From positions 1 through 16,112 of the forward strand of contig CAZOPF010000121.1 in NCBI GenBank assembly GCA_964581605.1: a stretch of DNA of 16,112 nt, given 5' to 3'. The stretch is from CAADGU01 sp964581605. Lineage in GTDB: Bacteria; Chloroflexota; Anaerolineae; Promineifilales; Promineifilaceae. The translations under genes and the position numbers were made by a program. Shown here piece by piece: positions 6,196 to 13,550 of this stretch; positions within the stretch are counted from its first letter, which is position 1; every line of letters starts with the position of its first letter. The notes beneath the pieces are model-generated. The model saw only the letters and a list, made by a program, of their open reading frames with translations. It did no database searches and was not told the DNA's origin.

Positions 6196-7995
6196 AAAAA
6201 ATCTATATTGTTTGTACTGTTAGCGCTGGCAGCGCTGGTTTTGGCTGCCTGCGGCGGGGATGAACCGGAACCCACGGCCACACCCACCGCCGCCGCGCCG
6301 GAAGTGGTGGAGGCTACGGCCGCGCCCACCAACACCCCCGTTCCCAGCACCCCTTTTTGTGATGTGGTAGACCCCAGCCAGATCAATATCAACACCCTCG
6401 GTTTACCTTATCCCTATCAAGTCAACTGCGTCCCGGAAAAACCATATGACGCCAGTATGCCACCCGGCCCGGTGGGGTTGCCCGAGCATATTCAAATTAA
6501 CTTTGGCACACTCGATCCAGCCGCCACCACCCCGGCCGACCCCATCATCTACATCATTCCGGCCCAGGCATATGTAGATATGTGGAACGCCGCTGGAAAC
6601 CCCTCCGTCGCTCAAAACATGCAGCGTCTGCGGGACATGGTTGCTTCTAAACCGCGTGCTGTTCCCACTTCCGGCAATCCCATCTTGCCCATGGAATTAG
6701 CCACTGGCGCCAATGATCTGGCAGTGCAAGGCAAATATCTGGACTTTGGCAATTGGGATGGCATTCGTTTTGTTGGTCGCTTTGAACAAAGCCCCAACCC
6801 GGTAACAAATCAGAATCTCTATTATTATTTCCAGGGTTTTGCCGGGGAAAATGACGAGGTATTCGTTTCGATGCGCTGGCCGGTTACAACCCCGTTCCTG
6901 TGGGATACCGCTGCTGATGTGCCTCAGGCCGAGATGGACCAGGTCAATAGCGACCCCACGACGTATATGAATGAAAAAGCAACGCAGCTCAACGCGCTCG
7001 CGCCAGAGGATTGGAATCCGCCGTTGACGACGTTGGATGATGTGATTGGCTCGCTGCAATACGGCCCGCCGGAAACACCTGGCCCGGTACCCACAGTCGA
7101 AATTCCCACACCGGCGCCGGAAGAACCATATGGTATTGTCACCGCTCCGGCCGGTGTGAATATCCGTTCCGGCCCTGGCACCAACTTCCCCCTGGTTGGG
7201 ACAGCTCCATTTGGGGCGGAAGGGGCGATTATTGGCATTAGTGCCGACGGCCGTTGGTGGGTCACCCCCATTCAGAGCGCACCAAATGGGCAGGGCTGGG
7301 TCAGCGTTGACTTTGTGCAGGCATTTAATGCCGGTAACGTGCCTGTCATTCCCTCGCCACCACCGCCTGCTCCTACAGCCACGCCTACCGCCATGCCCAC
7401 CCCCGCCCCCAGTATCAACTTCTGGGTGGACAACCCGGTCATCAATCAGGGGCAATGCACCACACTGCGCTGGAATGTGCAAAACATTCAGGCCGTCTGG
7501 GTTTACCCGCAAGGCGCCAATTACCAGGATTGGCCGGTGACAGGCGAAGGTAGCCGCCAGGTTTGCCCGACCGTTACCACCACTTACGAAATGCGCGTCC
7601 AACACACCAATGGCAGCGTCGAATTCCGCCAGCAAACGGTGACGGTTAATCAGGTCAATCCGTTGGCAAACACCAGCTGGGCCGTGACGACGATGAATGT
7701 CAACGGTGTCTTGCTACAAGGGACAAGCATCACCGCTTCCTTTGGTTCTGGCAACGCACTCAGCGGTTTTGGTGGCTGCAATAATTACAATGGCAGCTAT
7801 TTTGTCTCTGGCAACAGCCTGTCTGTTGGCCCCATCAGCAACACCCAGATGATTTGTGACCCGGCCGTAAGCCAACAAGAAGCGACATATCTGTCCTTGT
7901 TACAATCATCTGCCAGCTTTGAAATTCAAGGCACGACGTTGATTATTCGTAATGCGTCCGGCCAGGAGATTTTGCGGTTTAGCCGTATTGGTTAA
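6193..7995 (+). CDS. Multidomain lipoprotein: SH3b, Ig-like and META (HslJ) domains
   Basis: A 600-residue secreted lipoprotein. The signal peptide ends in the lipobox LAAC with lipidated Cys20, followed by a Thr/Pro/Ala linker (21-55). Residues 56-290 form a domain I do not recognise; it is rich in aromatic residues and has Cys56 and Cys79. A bacterial SH3 domain follows (about 313-377, with GVNIRSGPGTNFPLVG and GQGWVSVDFV), then a Pro/Thr linker. Next comes an Ig-like segment (about 407-485, Cys422 and Cys458 possibly paired). The C-terminus is a META/HslJ-type domain (about 488-600: LANTSWAV, GFGGCNNYNGSY, TQMICDP, ILRFSR). SH3b modules often bind cell-wall or peptide ligands and META domains are found in envelope stress proteins; the role here is unknown. 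The ATG has GGAGG 6 nt upstream. A strong terminator lies 20 bp after the stop. Confidence 0.85.
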   Translation: MKKSILFVLLALAALVLAACGGDEPEPTATPTAAAPEVVEATAAPTNTPVPSTPFCDVVDPSQININTLGLPYPYQVNCVPEKPYDASMPPGPVGLPEHIQINFGTLDPAATTPADPIIYIIPAQAYVDMWNAAGNPSVAQNMQRLRDMVASKPRAVPTSGNPILPMELATGANDLAVQGKYLDFGNWDGIRFVGRFEQSPNPVTNQNLYYYFQGFAGENDEVFVSMRWPVTTPFLWDTAADVPQAEMDQVNSDPTTYMNEKATQLNALAPEDWNPPLTTLDDVIGSLQYGPPETPGPVPTVEIPTPAPEEPYGIVTAPAGVNIRSGPGTNFPLVGTAPFGAEGAIIGISADGRWWVTPIQSAPNGQGWVSVDFVQAFNAGNVPVIPSPPPPAPTATPTAMPTPAPSINFWVDNPVINQGQCTTLRWNVQNIQAVWVYPQGANYQDWPVTGEGSRQVCPTVTTTYEMRVQHTNGSVEFRQQTVTVNQVNPLANTSWAVTTMNVNGVLLQGTSITASFGSGNALSGFGGCNNYNGSYFVSGNSLSVGPISNTQMICDPAVSQQEATYLSLLQSSASFEIQGTTLIIRNASGQEILRFSRIG

Positions 7996-8015
7996 ATCTG
8001 ACTGGTCCGCAAATG

Positions 8016-8050
8016 AAAAAGGGCACGGCCGTAACAGCCGTGCCCTTTTT
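8016..8050. terminator. Bidirectional intrinsic terminator between convergent genes
   Basis: A perfect 14-bp stem (8016-8029 with 8037-8050) and a 7-nt loop. The GC-rich core GGGCACGGC/GCCGTGCCC is flanked by AAAAA on the left and TTTTT on the right, so it works in both directions. It ends the lipoprotein gene on the plus strand (stop at 7995) and the histidine kinase on the minus strand (stop at 8080). One of the ACGGCCGT octamers (8025-8032) spans the stem-loop junction. Confidence 0.9.
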
Positions 8051-8079
8051 GCTTACATGGGCCAGCACAACGGCCGCCC

Positions 8080-9960
8080 CTACTTTGTTACGGGTAAATA
8101 AAGATGAAAAGTTGCCCCTTCACCCCACACCGACACTACTTCGATCTGTCCGCCCAGCCCTTCAATGTAATCCTTCGTCCAAAACAGACCAAAGCCCATA
8201 CCCTGCCCCTCTTTGGTTGTCCAACCCATTTCAAAGATGTGGGCCAGATTCTCTTTGGGGATGCCGGGGCCGCTGTCCTTGATGCTGATATGGATGCGGC
8301 CTGAAGATGCTTCAGGTTTGCCGTCGGCCGTCATCGTACTGCTGATCCACAAATCACCAATCCGCCCCATTTCCCGCAGCGCATCCCGCGCATTTTTCAG
8401 GATCACGCGGAACGCCTCGGTCAACATTTCGCTGGCCGTAAACACGGGCGGCAAATTGGGCGAAAGCAGAACATGCACATGCGCCCCCATCTCCTGCACC
8501 AGATTGTCGGCGCGGCTGCTCTCCATCAGTTGCGGATAAACGGCATTCAGGGCGCTGACCAGACAATCATTCACGCTCACAGGCACATCCGACATTTCCT
8601 GCCAGGGTTCGTGCAAATTTGCCAGCATTTCAGACGCCCGACGTAGCCGATCCAGCATATTGGCATTGTTATTCAAAATTTCCTGCTGCTGGCTGGTGGA
8701 AAAACCGGCCAACCCGGACAGCAGGTGCAAATAGGTGCGCACTGCCCCCAGGTGATTACCCAACGTATGCACCGAAGCGGTGGCGCTGAAAGCCATACGG
8801 CCGAACTGCTCCGCAATCCGCCGCTGTTCTTCCGCCTCACGGTACAGTCGGGCATTGCGAATACCGGCCGCCGCCTGCTGCCCAAACGTAGTCAGGATAG
8901 AGATTTCCCAGGCAGAGAAGCGGGGCCGGCGGGAAGCGGCAAAAAGATTGCCCACAATCTCATTTTCGATAAAAAAGGGCACGGCAATGACCTGCTTGAT
9001 GCCTAATGCCGTTTGCGCCAGGTCAGCTACCGCTTTGGGGGCAATGGGGCGCAGCAGGTCATAGAGGTTGTTGGAGGTGAGGTAGTTTTGTGGACGGCCG
9101 TTAATCCCCTTCACCGCCCGCACACTCAAATTGTCCTTGTACTTGTCATCATCCAGATACACCACCGCGTCCGTGCTGATCAGCGACGTACCGGCCATCC
9201 TTTCCCACTGCGTCAACAGGGCATTGGAACCTTCCAGCGCGTAGGCCCGCACCGGCAGGGCATTCCCTTCTTCCAGTGTGGCAACCATGGCGCCCTGGTA
9301 GCCCAGCTCATGCACCACCGCATCTACCACCGTTTGCAACACTTCCACTTCGTCGGTCATACGAGCCTGGAGCTTAAAGATCACCCGCTCCAACGCTTCC
9401 ATGGCCGTCAGCTGGTAATGGCTTTGCACGGCCGCCGCCGCCTGGTGCCCAAAGGCGACCAGAAAATCAATCTCCTGGTTAGAAAAGGGCACGGCCGTCA
9501 GCGCCACCAACGTGCCCACCACTTCATTTTGCACAATAAAGGGCACCGCCACCACTTGCTGGATGTTCAACTCGGCTTGAATCTGCTCCACAATCTTTTC
9601 ATCGCCGGCCGGGCGGAACAGGTCATAGAGGGTATCGCTGAGGCTATAGGGACGGGCGCGCACCTGCACTTCGTTCACGGCCGTAACCGTTACATTCTTT
9701 TGATGTTTGGCATTATCCAGATACACAATAGCCTGCGACCCAGTCGGGCTTAAACCACCGCGTGTCCAAAATTGCTGTACCTGGGCCGGCGGTACGCTAA
9801 ACGACGAAGCGCGGAGGTATAACCCTTTATCATTCTCCAGCGTAGTTGCCAGCGCCCCCACGCAGCCCAGCCGTTCCACAACATCATCTACCACCTGTTG
9901 CAAGATGGTTTGCAAGCGGGGCGAAATTTGAGTGTACTCAGTGCGATTTAATTGGAGCAA
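8080..9960 (-). CDS. Tandem-GAF sensor histidine kinase
   Basis: About 626 residues from the chosen TTG start. There are two GAF domains (about 10-185 and 200-370). They look like an internal duplication: both carry 'VYLD..K', 'LYDL.RP' and 'VAVPF...NE.VG'. No membrane segment is seen, so it should be cytosolic. After a coiled region comes a DHp-like segment with His398 in VHTLGNHLGAV, then an HATPase domain with the N-box EAFRVILKNARDAL (Asn523), G1 DSGPGIP and G2 GQGMGFGLF. The residue after the H-box His is Thr, where Glu or Asp is usual, so phosphotransfer chemistry may be altered. No response regulator lies nearby. The frame stays open to a GTG at 10002, but the TTG at 9960 has AGGAAG 6 nt upstream and the GTG has no ribosome site. 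Signal and partner unknown. Confidence 0.82.
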   Translation of the reverse strand: MLQLNRTEYTQISPRLQTILQQVVDDVVERLGCVGALATTLENDKGLYLRASSFSVPPAQVQQFWTRGGLSPTGSQAIVYLDNAKHQKNVTVTAVNEVQVRARPYSLSDTLYDLFRPAGDEKIVEQIQAELNIQQVVAVPFIVQNEVVGTLVALTAVPFSNQEIDFLVAFGHQAAAAVQSHYQLTAMEALERVIFKLQARMTDEVEVLQTVVDAVVHELGYQGAMVATLEEGNALPVRAYALEGSNALLTQWERMAGTSLISTDAVVYLDDDKYKDNLSVRAVKGINGRPQNYLTSNNLYDLLRPIAPKAVADLAQTALGIKQVIAVPFFIENEIVGNLFAASRRPRFSAWEISILTTFGQQAAAGIRNARLYREAEEQRRIAEQFGRMAFSATASVHTLGNHLGAVRTYLHLLSGLAGFSTSQQQEILNNNANMLDRLRRASEMLANLHEPWQEMSDVPVSVNDCLVSALNAVYPQLMESSRADNLVQEMGAHVHVLLSPNLPPVFTASEMLTEAFRVILKNARDALREMGRIGDLWISSTMTADGKPEASSGRIHISIKDSGPGIPKENLAHIFEMGWTTKEGQGMGFGLFWTKDYIEGLGGQIEVVSVWGEGATFHLYLPVTK

Positions 9961-10115
9961 CTTTCTTCCTTCTCGAGGGCAGGTCTTGGGACAACCTGCC
10001 ACTTTGTGTTACTGCTTATTATGCCACAACAGGAGCCTAACAAGCCAACATATGGATTTTATTTTATATGCCTGATCTATCAGTAAAAATGAAGGGAAAA
10101 AAGGCAAGGCAGGAC

Positions 10116-10138
10116 TAATGGGCTATGTCGCCCCATTA
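10116..10138 (-). terminator. Possible weak terminator hairpin after the small lipoprotein gene
   Basis: TAATGGG (10116-10122) pairs with CCCATTA (10132-10138) with a 9-nt loop. The arm overlaps the lipoprotein TAA at 10136-10138. On the minus strand the nearest T-run (10097-10102) is 13 nt downstream, farther than in a standard intrinsic terminator, so the call is weak. Confidence 0.3.
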
Positions 10139-10486
10139 AGGCCACGTGCAGCCATACCCCTCATACACCATCCGATCCGGATTCCGCTCCAATCGCCACT
10201 CTTCACCTGATTGCCTGACGAGCAGCGGTATAGTAGATAGACCCTCACTGTTCACGTACCGGACGTTCACACACCACTGTGTTTCGCCAGAGTCCGTCGC
10301 GGGAGCATCTTGTACATAGACAATCCGCCCACCTGTTTCATCAAATCGCTCCTGTTTGACAAAATCAGCGACAACTTCGGCCCCTTTTTCGGGTAACTGC
10401 CCATCTCCTTGCTGCTCCTCCGGCTCACATCCGCTTAGAAAACCAAGGCCCAACAAAATCAAAAGTAACATGTTTATTGCTCGCAT
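10136..10486 (-). CDS. Small lipoprotein of unknown function
   Basis: A 116-residue protein with a signal peptide ending in the lipobox LSGC (Cys20), then an acidic Glu/Gln/Gly linker (21-35) and a compact domain (about 36-116). The domain has two Cys residues (CVNVRYVN and GYGCTWP) that could form a disulfide outside the cell. I recognise no family. The start is supported by GAGGTGA 7 nt upstream. It is transcribed away from the acyl-CoA synthetase/Liv operon and sits 134 bp upstream of the GTG end of the histidine kinase frame, so the two might be co-transcribed. A weak promoter pair (TTACCA, 18 nt, TAAAAT) lies upstream. Confidence 0.75.
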   Translation of the reverse strand: MRAINMLLLILLGLGFLSGCEPEEQQGDGQLPEKGAEVVADFVKQERFDETGGRIVYVQDAPATDSGETQWCVNVRYVNSEGLSTIPLLVRQSGEEWRLERNPDRMVYEGYGCTWP

Positions 10487-10523
10487 TCAGATTCACCTCG
10501 TATGCAATAGTTGATGTGTGCGC

Positions 10524-10553
10524 ATTTTACAGAATCAAGAATTCATCTGGTAA
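10524..10553 (-). promoter_or_regulatory. Weak candidate promoter for the small lipoprotein
   Basis: On the minus strand TTACCA (10548-10553), an 18-nt spacer and TAAAAT (10524-10529) match the sigma70 consensus at 4/6 and 5/6. This is a pattern only; the region is AT-rich enough for chance matches. Confidence 0.3.
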
Positions 10554-10586
10554 TGGTACTAAAACGCCATTCGGGTACATACCCCG

Positions 10587-10618
10587 GTCTGTTCCAGGAA
10601 AATTTGCGGAGAACAGAC
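10587..10618. promoter_or_regulatory. Palindromic site upstream of the livG operon
   Basis: GTCTGTTC (10587-10594) and GAACAGAC (10611-10618) are perfect inverted copies with a 16-nt spacer. They lie in the divergent spacer between the small lipoprotein and the ATPase gene. This could be an operator for a dimeric regulator or a transcript hairpin. The remaining part of the 250-bp spacer shows no further clear feature. Confidence 0.35.
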
Positions 10619-10739
10619 GCTTATGGTAACTTTTATACCGAGAAGAGAAAAAGTCCTTTGTACACATTTAACAATTGCCAATCAAATACGTTTATACGCT
10701 CGTAAAATAAACAACCTGATACTCAACCCGCATAAATCC

Positions 10740-11513
10740 ATGAGTTCAAACGCCGATTTCTTGACCGTACAAAACGTCTCGCTTAGCTTTGGAGGGAACG
10801 CTGCTTTATCAGATGTCAGCTTTGCTGTGTACCAGGGGGAAATTCGAGCCATCATTGGCCCCAACGGGGCCGGCAAAACCTCCATGCTCAATTGTGTCAG
10901 CGGCTTTTATCGCCCGCAACATGGGCAGGTTCTCTTCAAAGGAACCGACCTCACCAAAACCCCAACTCACAAAATTGCTCCTTTGGGCATTGCCCGTACA
11001 TTCCAGAATATTGCTCTCTACACCGGCCTGAGCACGCTGGAAAATTTGATGGCGGCACGCCACATTCACATGAGGCAGAACAGCCTGCAAAGTATGGCTT
11101 TCTGGGGGCCAGCCCGCCGTGAGGAAGTGAAACACCGGGAAGTGGTTGAGGAAATTATAGATTTTTTGGAGATCGCCCACATTCGCAAGGCGGTGGTGGG
11201 CGCGTTACCGTATGGGTTACGCAAACGGGTGGAATTGGGGCGGGCGTTGGCGCTGGAGCCGGAATTATTGCTTTTGGATGAGCCGATGGCCGGGATGAAT
11301 GTGGAAGAAAAAGAGGATATGGCCCGGTTTATCCTGGATATTCATGAATTGCGTAAAGTGACGATTGTACTGATTGAACATGATATGGGGCTGGTAATGG
11401 ATATTTCGGATCGGGTGGTGGTGCTGGATTTTGGCGTGAAAATTGCGGAAGGGGCGCCGGCCGAGATCAAGCAGGATGAGCGGGTGATTCATGCGTATTT
11501 AGGTGAACAGTAA
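10740..11513 (+). CDS. livG: Branched-chain amino acid-type ABC transporter ATPase, LivG-like
   Basis: A 257-residue ATPase. It has Walker A GPNGAGKT (40-47), the Q-loop Gln89 in ARTFQNIAL, the modified signature LPYGLRKRVELGRAL (156-170), Walker B LLLLDEP (176-182) and the switch His214 in IEHDM. The EPMAGMNVEE segment after Walker B and the roughly 255-residue length are typical of LivG and not of LivF. It powers import through the LivH/LivM permeases encoded downstream. The reading frame is open upstream to 10623, but the extra 39 residues look like non-coding sequence, and the family start is at the MSSNADFLTVQNVSL methionine. There is no clear ribosome site before it, so the start is not certain. 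An acyl-CoA synthetase gene follows after 49 bp. Confidence 0.85.
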   Translation: MSSNADFLTVQNVSLSFGGNAALSDVSFAVYQGEIRAIIGPNGAGKTSMLNCVSGFYRPQHGQVLFKGTDLTKTPTHKIAPLGIARTFQNIALYTGLSTLENLMAARHIHMRQNSLQSMAFWGPARREEVKHREVVEEIIDFLEIAHIRKAVVGALPYGLRKRVELGRALALEPELLLLDEPMAGMNVEEKEDMARFILDIHELRKVTIVLIEHDMGLVMDISDRVVVLDFGVKIAEGAPAEIKQDERVIHAYLGEQ

Positions 11514-11562
11514 GCACGGCCGTTGCCACACCCCATGACCTCTCCATACCCTTGAGGCAGCT

Positions 11563-13473
11563 ATGAATGAACAAACACTTCCTCAAATGTTCCTCAAACA
11601 AGCCAGATTGAGTGGAAACCGGCGTGTATCCGTGCGCCAGAAAGAATTGGGCATCTGGCGCGAATTTACCTGGCAAGATTCCTATGAACAGGTGAAAACG
11701 TTTGCTCTAGGCATGATTGCGCTAGGTTTGCAACGCGGCGACCACATTTGCTCTATTGGCGATAATGACCGGGAATATCTGTGGGGCTTTTTGGGGATGC
11801 AGGCAGTCGGCGCAGCCATCGTGGGGCTGTATACAGACGCTATTCCCAGCGAAATTGAGTACATCATAAACCACAGCGACGCTACCTTTGCGCTGGCCCA
11901 AAATCAGGAACAGGTGGATAAGCTGCTGGAGCTAAAAGATAAAACGCCTAAATTGAAAAAGGTGATCTTTTGGGATGACCGGGGGATGTGGAATTATGAG
12001 GACGAGTGGCTCATCTCCTTTGCCGATGTGCAGGCTTTGGGGCGGGAAGTGGACAAAAAAGAGCCAGGCCGCTTTGAGACCGAAGTGGCTTTAGGCCAGG
12101 GCGAGGATACCGCGCTGATTTGTTACACCTCTGGCACTACCGGCCTGCCCAAAGGGGTGATGTTGAGCCATGAGAATCTGCTATCGGCCGCCACCACTGC
12201 TTTTGCCATTGATCCCCGTTATGAAACGGATAATCATGTGAGTTTTATGCCCATGGGCTGGATTGCCGAACCGGCGTTTGGCATTGTGCCTCACTGCTAT
12301 TCGGGCATGGTGATGAATTTCCCTGAAGAACCGGAAACGGTACGCGAAAATATCCGTGAGATTGCCCCGGAAAATCTCTTTTACAGTGCCCGCCTGTGGG
12401 AAAATCTGGTGGGTACGGTGCAGGTGCGCATGAAGGATGCGGCCTGGTTTAATCGCAAGTTGTATGACTGGTTTTTGCCGGTTGGTTATAAGATGGCAGA
12501 TAAGAAGTTTAGCCGGGAAAAGCCGGGGGTAGGGTTACAACTGGGATATAAATTGGGGGATTGGATGGTGTTCCGCCCTCTGAGAGGACAATTGGGACTT
12601 TCCCGGCTGCGCAGCGCGTTTACGGCCGGAGCCACACTCAGCCCCGACCACATTCGCTTTTTTCATGCTATGGGCATTAACCTGAAACAGATTTATGGCT
12701 CAACTGAGGTGACAGGTGGGGCCACACAGCATCGAGATGGGGACATTAAGTTTGCCAGTGTGGGTGTGCCCAATCCGGGTGTGGAAATACGGGTGTCGGC
12801 GGAGGGGGAGTTGCAAGTTTGTGGCCCAACAGTAATGAAGGGGTATTACAAGAATCCAGAGGCGACGGCAAAGGATATGGTTGTGGAGGCCGACGGCCGT
12901 CGCTGGTTCAAAACTGGCGATGCGGGCTACATTGACGAGGATGGTCACGTCATCTTCCAGGATCGCGTGAAAAATATGATCCGTCTGGCCAATGGCGAAC
13001 TGTTTTCGCCCCAATTCATTGAAGGGCGCTTGAAATTCAGCCCCTACATCCGCGACGCCATGACCATTGGCAGTGCCGAACACGAATTTGTCTCGGCGAT
13101 GATTATTATTGATTTTGAGAATGTGGGCCATTGGGCGGAGAAACAAGGCATTGGGTATACCACCTTCGTGGACCTGTCACAAAAGCCACAGGTTTATGAC
13201 TTGATTCAACAAGCGGTGATAGAAGTAAATAAATCATTGCCGGAGGGGGCGCGTATTCGTCGTTTTGTGCTGCTGCATAAAGAATTTGATGCCGATGAAG
13301 CGGAAATGACGCGCAGCCGCAAACTACGCCGCAATGTATTGATGGAACGTTATGCGGAGATTGTGACGGCGATGTATGACGGCCGTACCGCCGTTAATAT
13401 ACGCGCCACCGTCAAATACCAGGATGGCAGTGAAGGGTTTATTGAAACGCAGGTGCAGGTGATGAGTGTTTGA
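11563..13473 (+). CDS. AMP-forming acyl-CoA synthetase (long-chain fatty acid-CoA ligase type)
   Basis: A 636-residue adenylate-forming enzyme. It activates a carboxylic acid with ATP to the acyl-AMP, then transfers it to CoA in the cytosol. Visible core motifs are the P-loop YTSGTTGLPKG (188-198), the A5 motif YGSTE (378-382), TGD (451-453), the FQDRVKNMI hinge region (465-473) and the C-terminal catalytic Lys587 in TRSRKLRR. The length and the insert around 285-350 fit the long-chain/bubblegum-like branch. A position between livG and livHM is known from fatty- and aromatic-acid gene clusters and suggests that the transported acid is trapped as its CoA ester. The substrate cannot be read from sequence. 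GAGG lies 6 nt before the ATG. The last two codons and the TGA stop are the first unit of an 8-nt tandem repeat. Confidence 0.87.
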   Translation: MNEQTLPQMFLKQARLSGNRRVSVRQKELGIWREFTWQDSYEQVKTFALGMIALGLQRGDHICSIGDNDREYLWGFLGMQAVGAAIVGLYTDAIPSEIEYIINHSDATFALAQNQEQVDKLLELKDKTPKLKKVIFWDDRGMWNYEDEWLISFADVQALGREVDKKEPGRFETEVALGQGEDTALICYTSGTTGLPKGVMLSHENLLSAATTAFAIDPRYETDNHVSFMPMGWIAEPAFGIVPHCYSGMVMNFPEEPETVRENIREIAPENLFYSARLWENLVGTVQVRMKDAAWFNRKLYDWFLPVGYKMADKKFSREKPGVGLQLGYKLGDWMVFRPLRGQLGLSRLRSAFTAGATLSPDHIRFFHAMGINLKQIYGSTEVTGGATQHRDGDIKFASVGVPNPGVEIRVSAEGELQVCGPTVMKGYYKNPEATAKDMVVEADGRRWFKTGDAGYIDEDGHVIFQDRVKNMIRLANGELFSPQFIEGRLKFSPYIRDAMTIGSAEHEFVSAMIIIDFENVGHWAEKQGIGYTTFVDLSQKPQVYDLIQQAVIEVNKSLPEGARIRRFVLLHKEFDADEAEMTRSRKLRRNVLMERYAEIVTAMYDGRTAVNIRATVKYQDGSEGFIETQVQVMSV

Positions 13474-13510
13474 GTGTTTGAGTGTTTGAGTGTTTGAGTG
13501 TTTGAGTGTA
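13463..13510 (+). repeat. Octamer tandem repeat TGAGTGTT, five exact and one variant unit
   Basis: TGAGTGTT starts at 13463, 13471, 13479, 13487 and 13495, with TGAGTGTA at 13503. The TGA of the second unit is the stop of the acyl-CoA synthetase gene. Two copies of another octamer, GCACAAAA, follow directly (13516-13531), and AAACACT (13530-13536) can pair with AGTGTTT units to make a small hairpin. Copy number is likely to vary by slippage. It fills most of the 77-bp spacer to livH. Confidence 0.9.
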
Positions 13511-13550
13511 CGAAGGCACAAAAGCACAAAAACACTACTTTTGAGGCCTT

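Noticed and set aside
5886..6395. Minus-strand frame that runs through the N gap
   Set aside because: It is held open only by undetermined bases and contains an artefactual duplicate of the leader.
6697..7635. 312-codon open frame on the minus strand inside the lipoprotein gene
   Set aside because: It lies opposite the lipoprotein gene, whose signal peptide, lipobox and SH3b/META domains are clear. The minus translation has no recognisable domain and is rich in Arg, His and Gly, as expected for a shadow frame.
9013..9753. 246-codon plus-strand frame inside the histidine kinase gene
   Set aside because: It is antisense to the GAF domains; His/Arg/Gln-rich composition and no domain.
9961..10002. 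GTG start for the histidine kinase at 10002
   Set aside because: It has no ribosome site, while the TTG at 9960 has AGGAAG at a good distance. The alternative is not fully excluded.
10623..10739. Upstream extension of the livG-like ATPase by 39 residues
   Set aside because: The extra sequence does not match the family N-terminus, which begins at the MSSNADFLTV methionine. The stretch is AT-rich spacer.
13463..13510. CRISPR-like array
   Set aside because: The units are 8 nt in direct contact with no spacers, and no cas gene is present.
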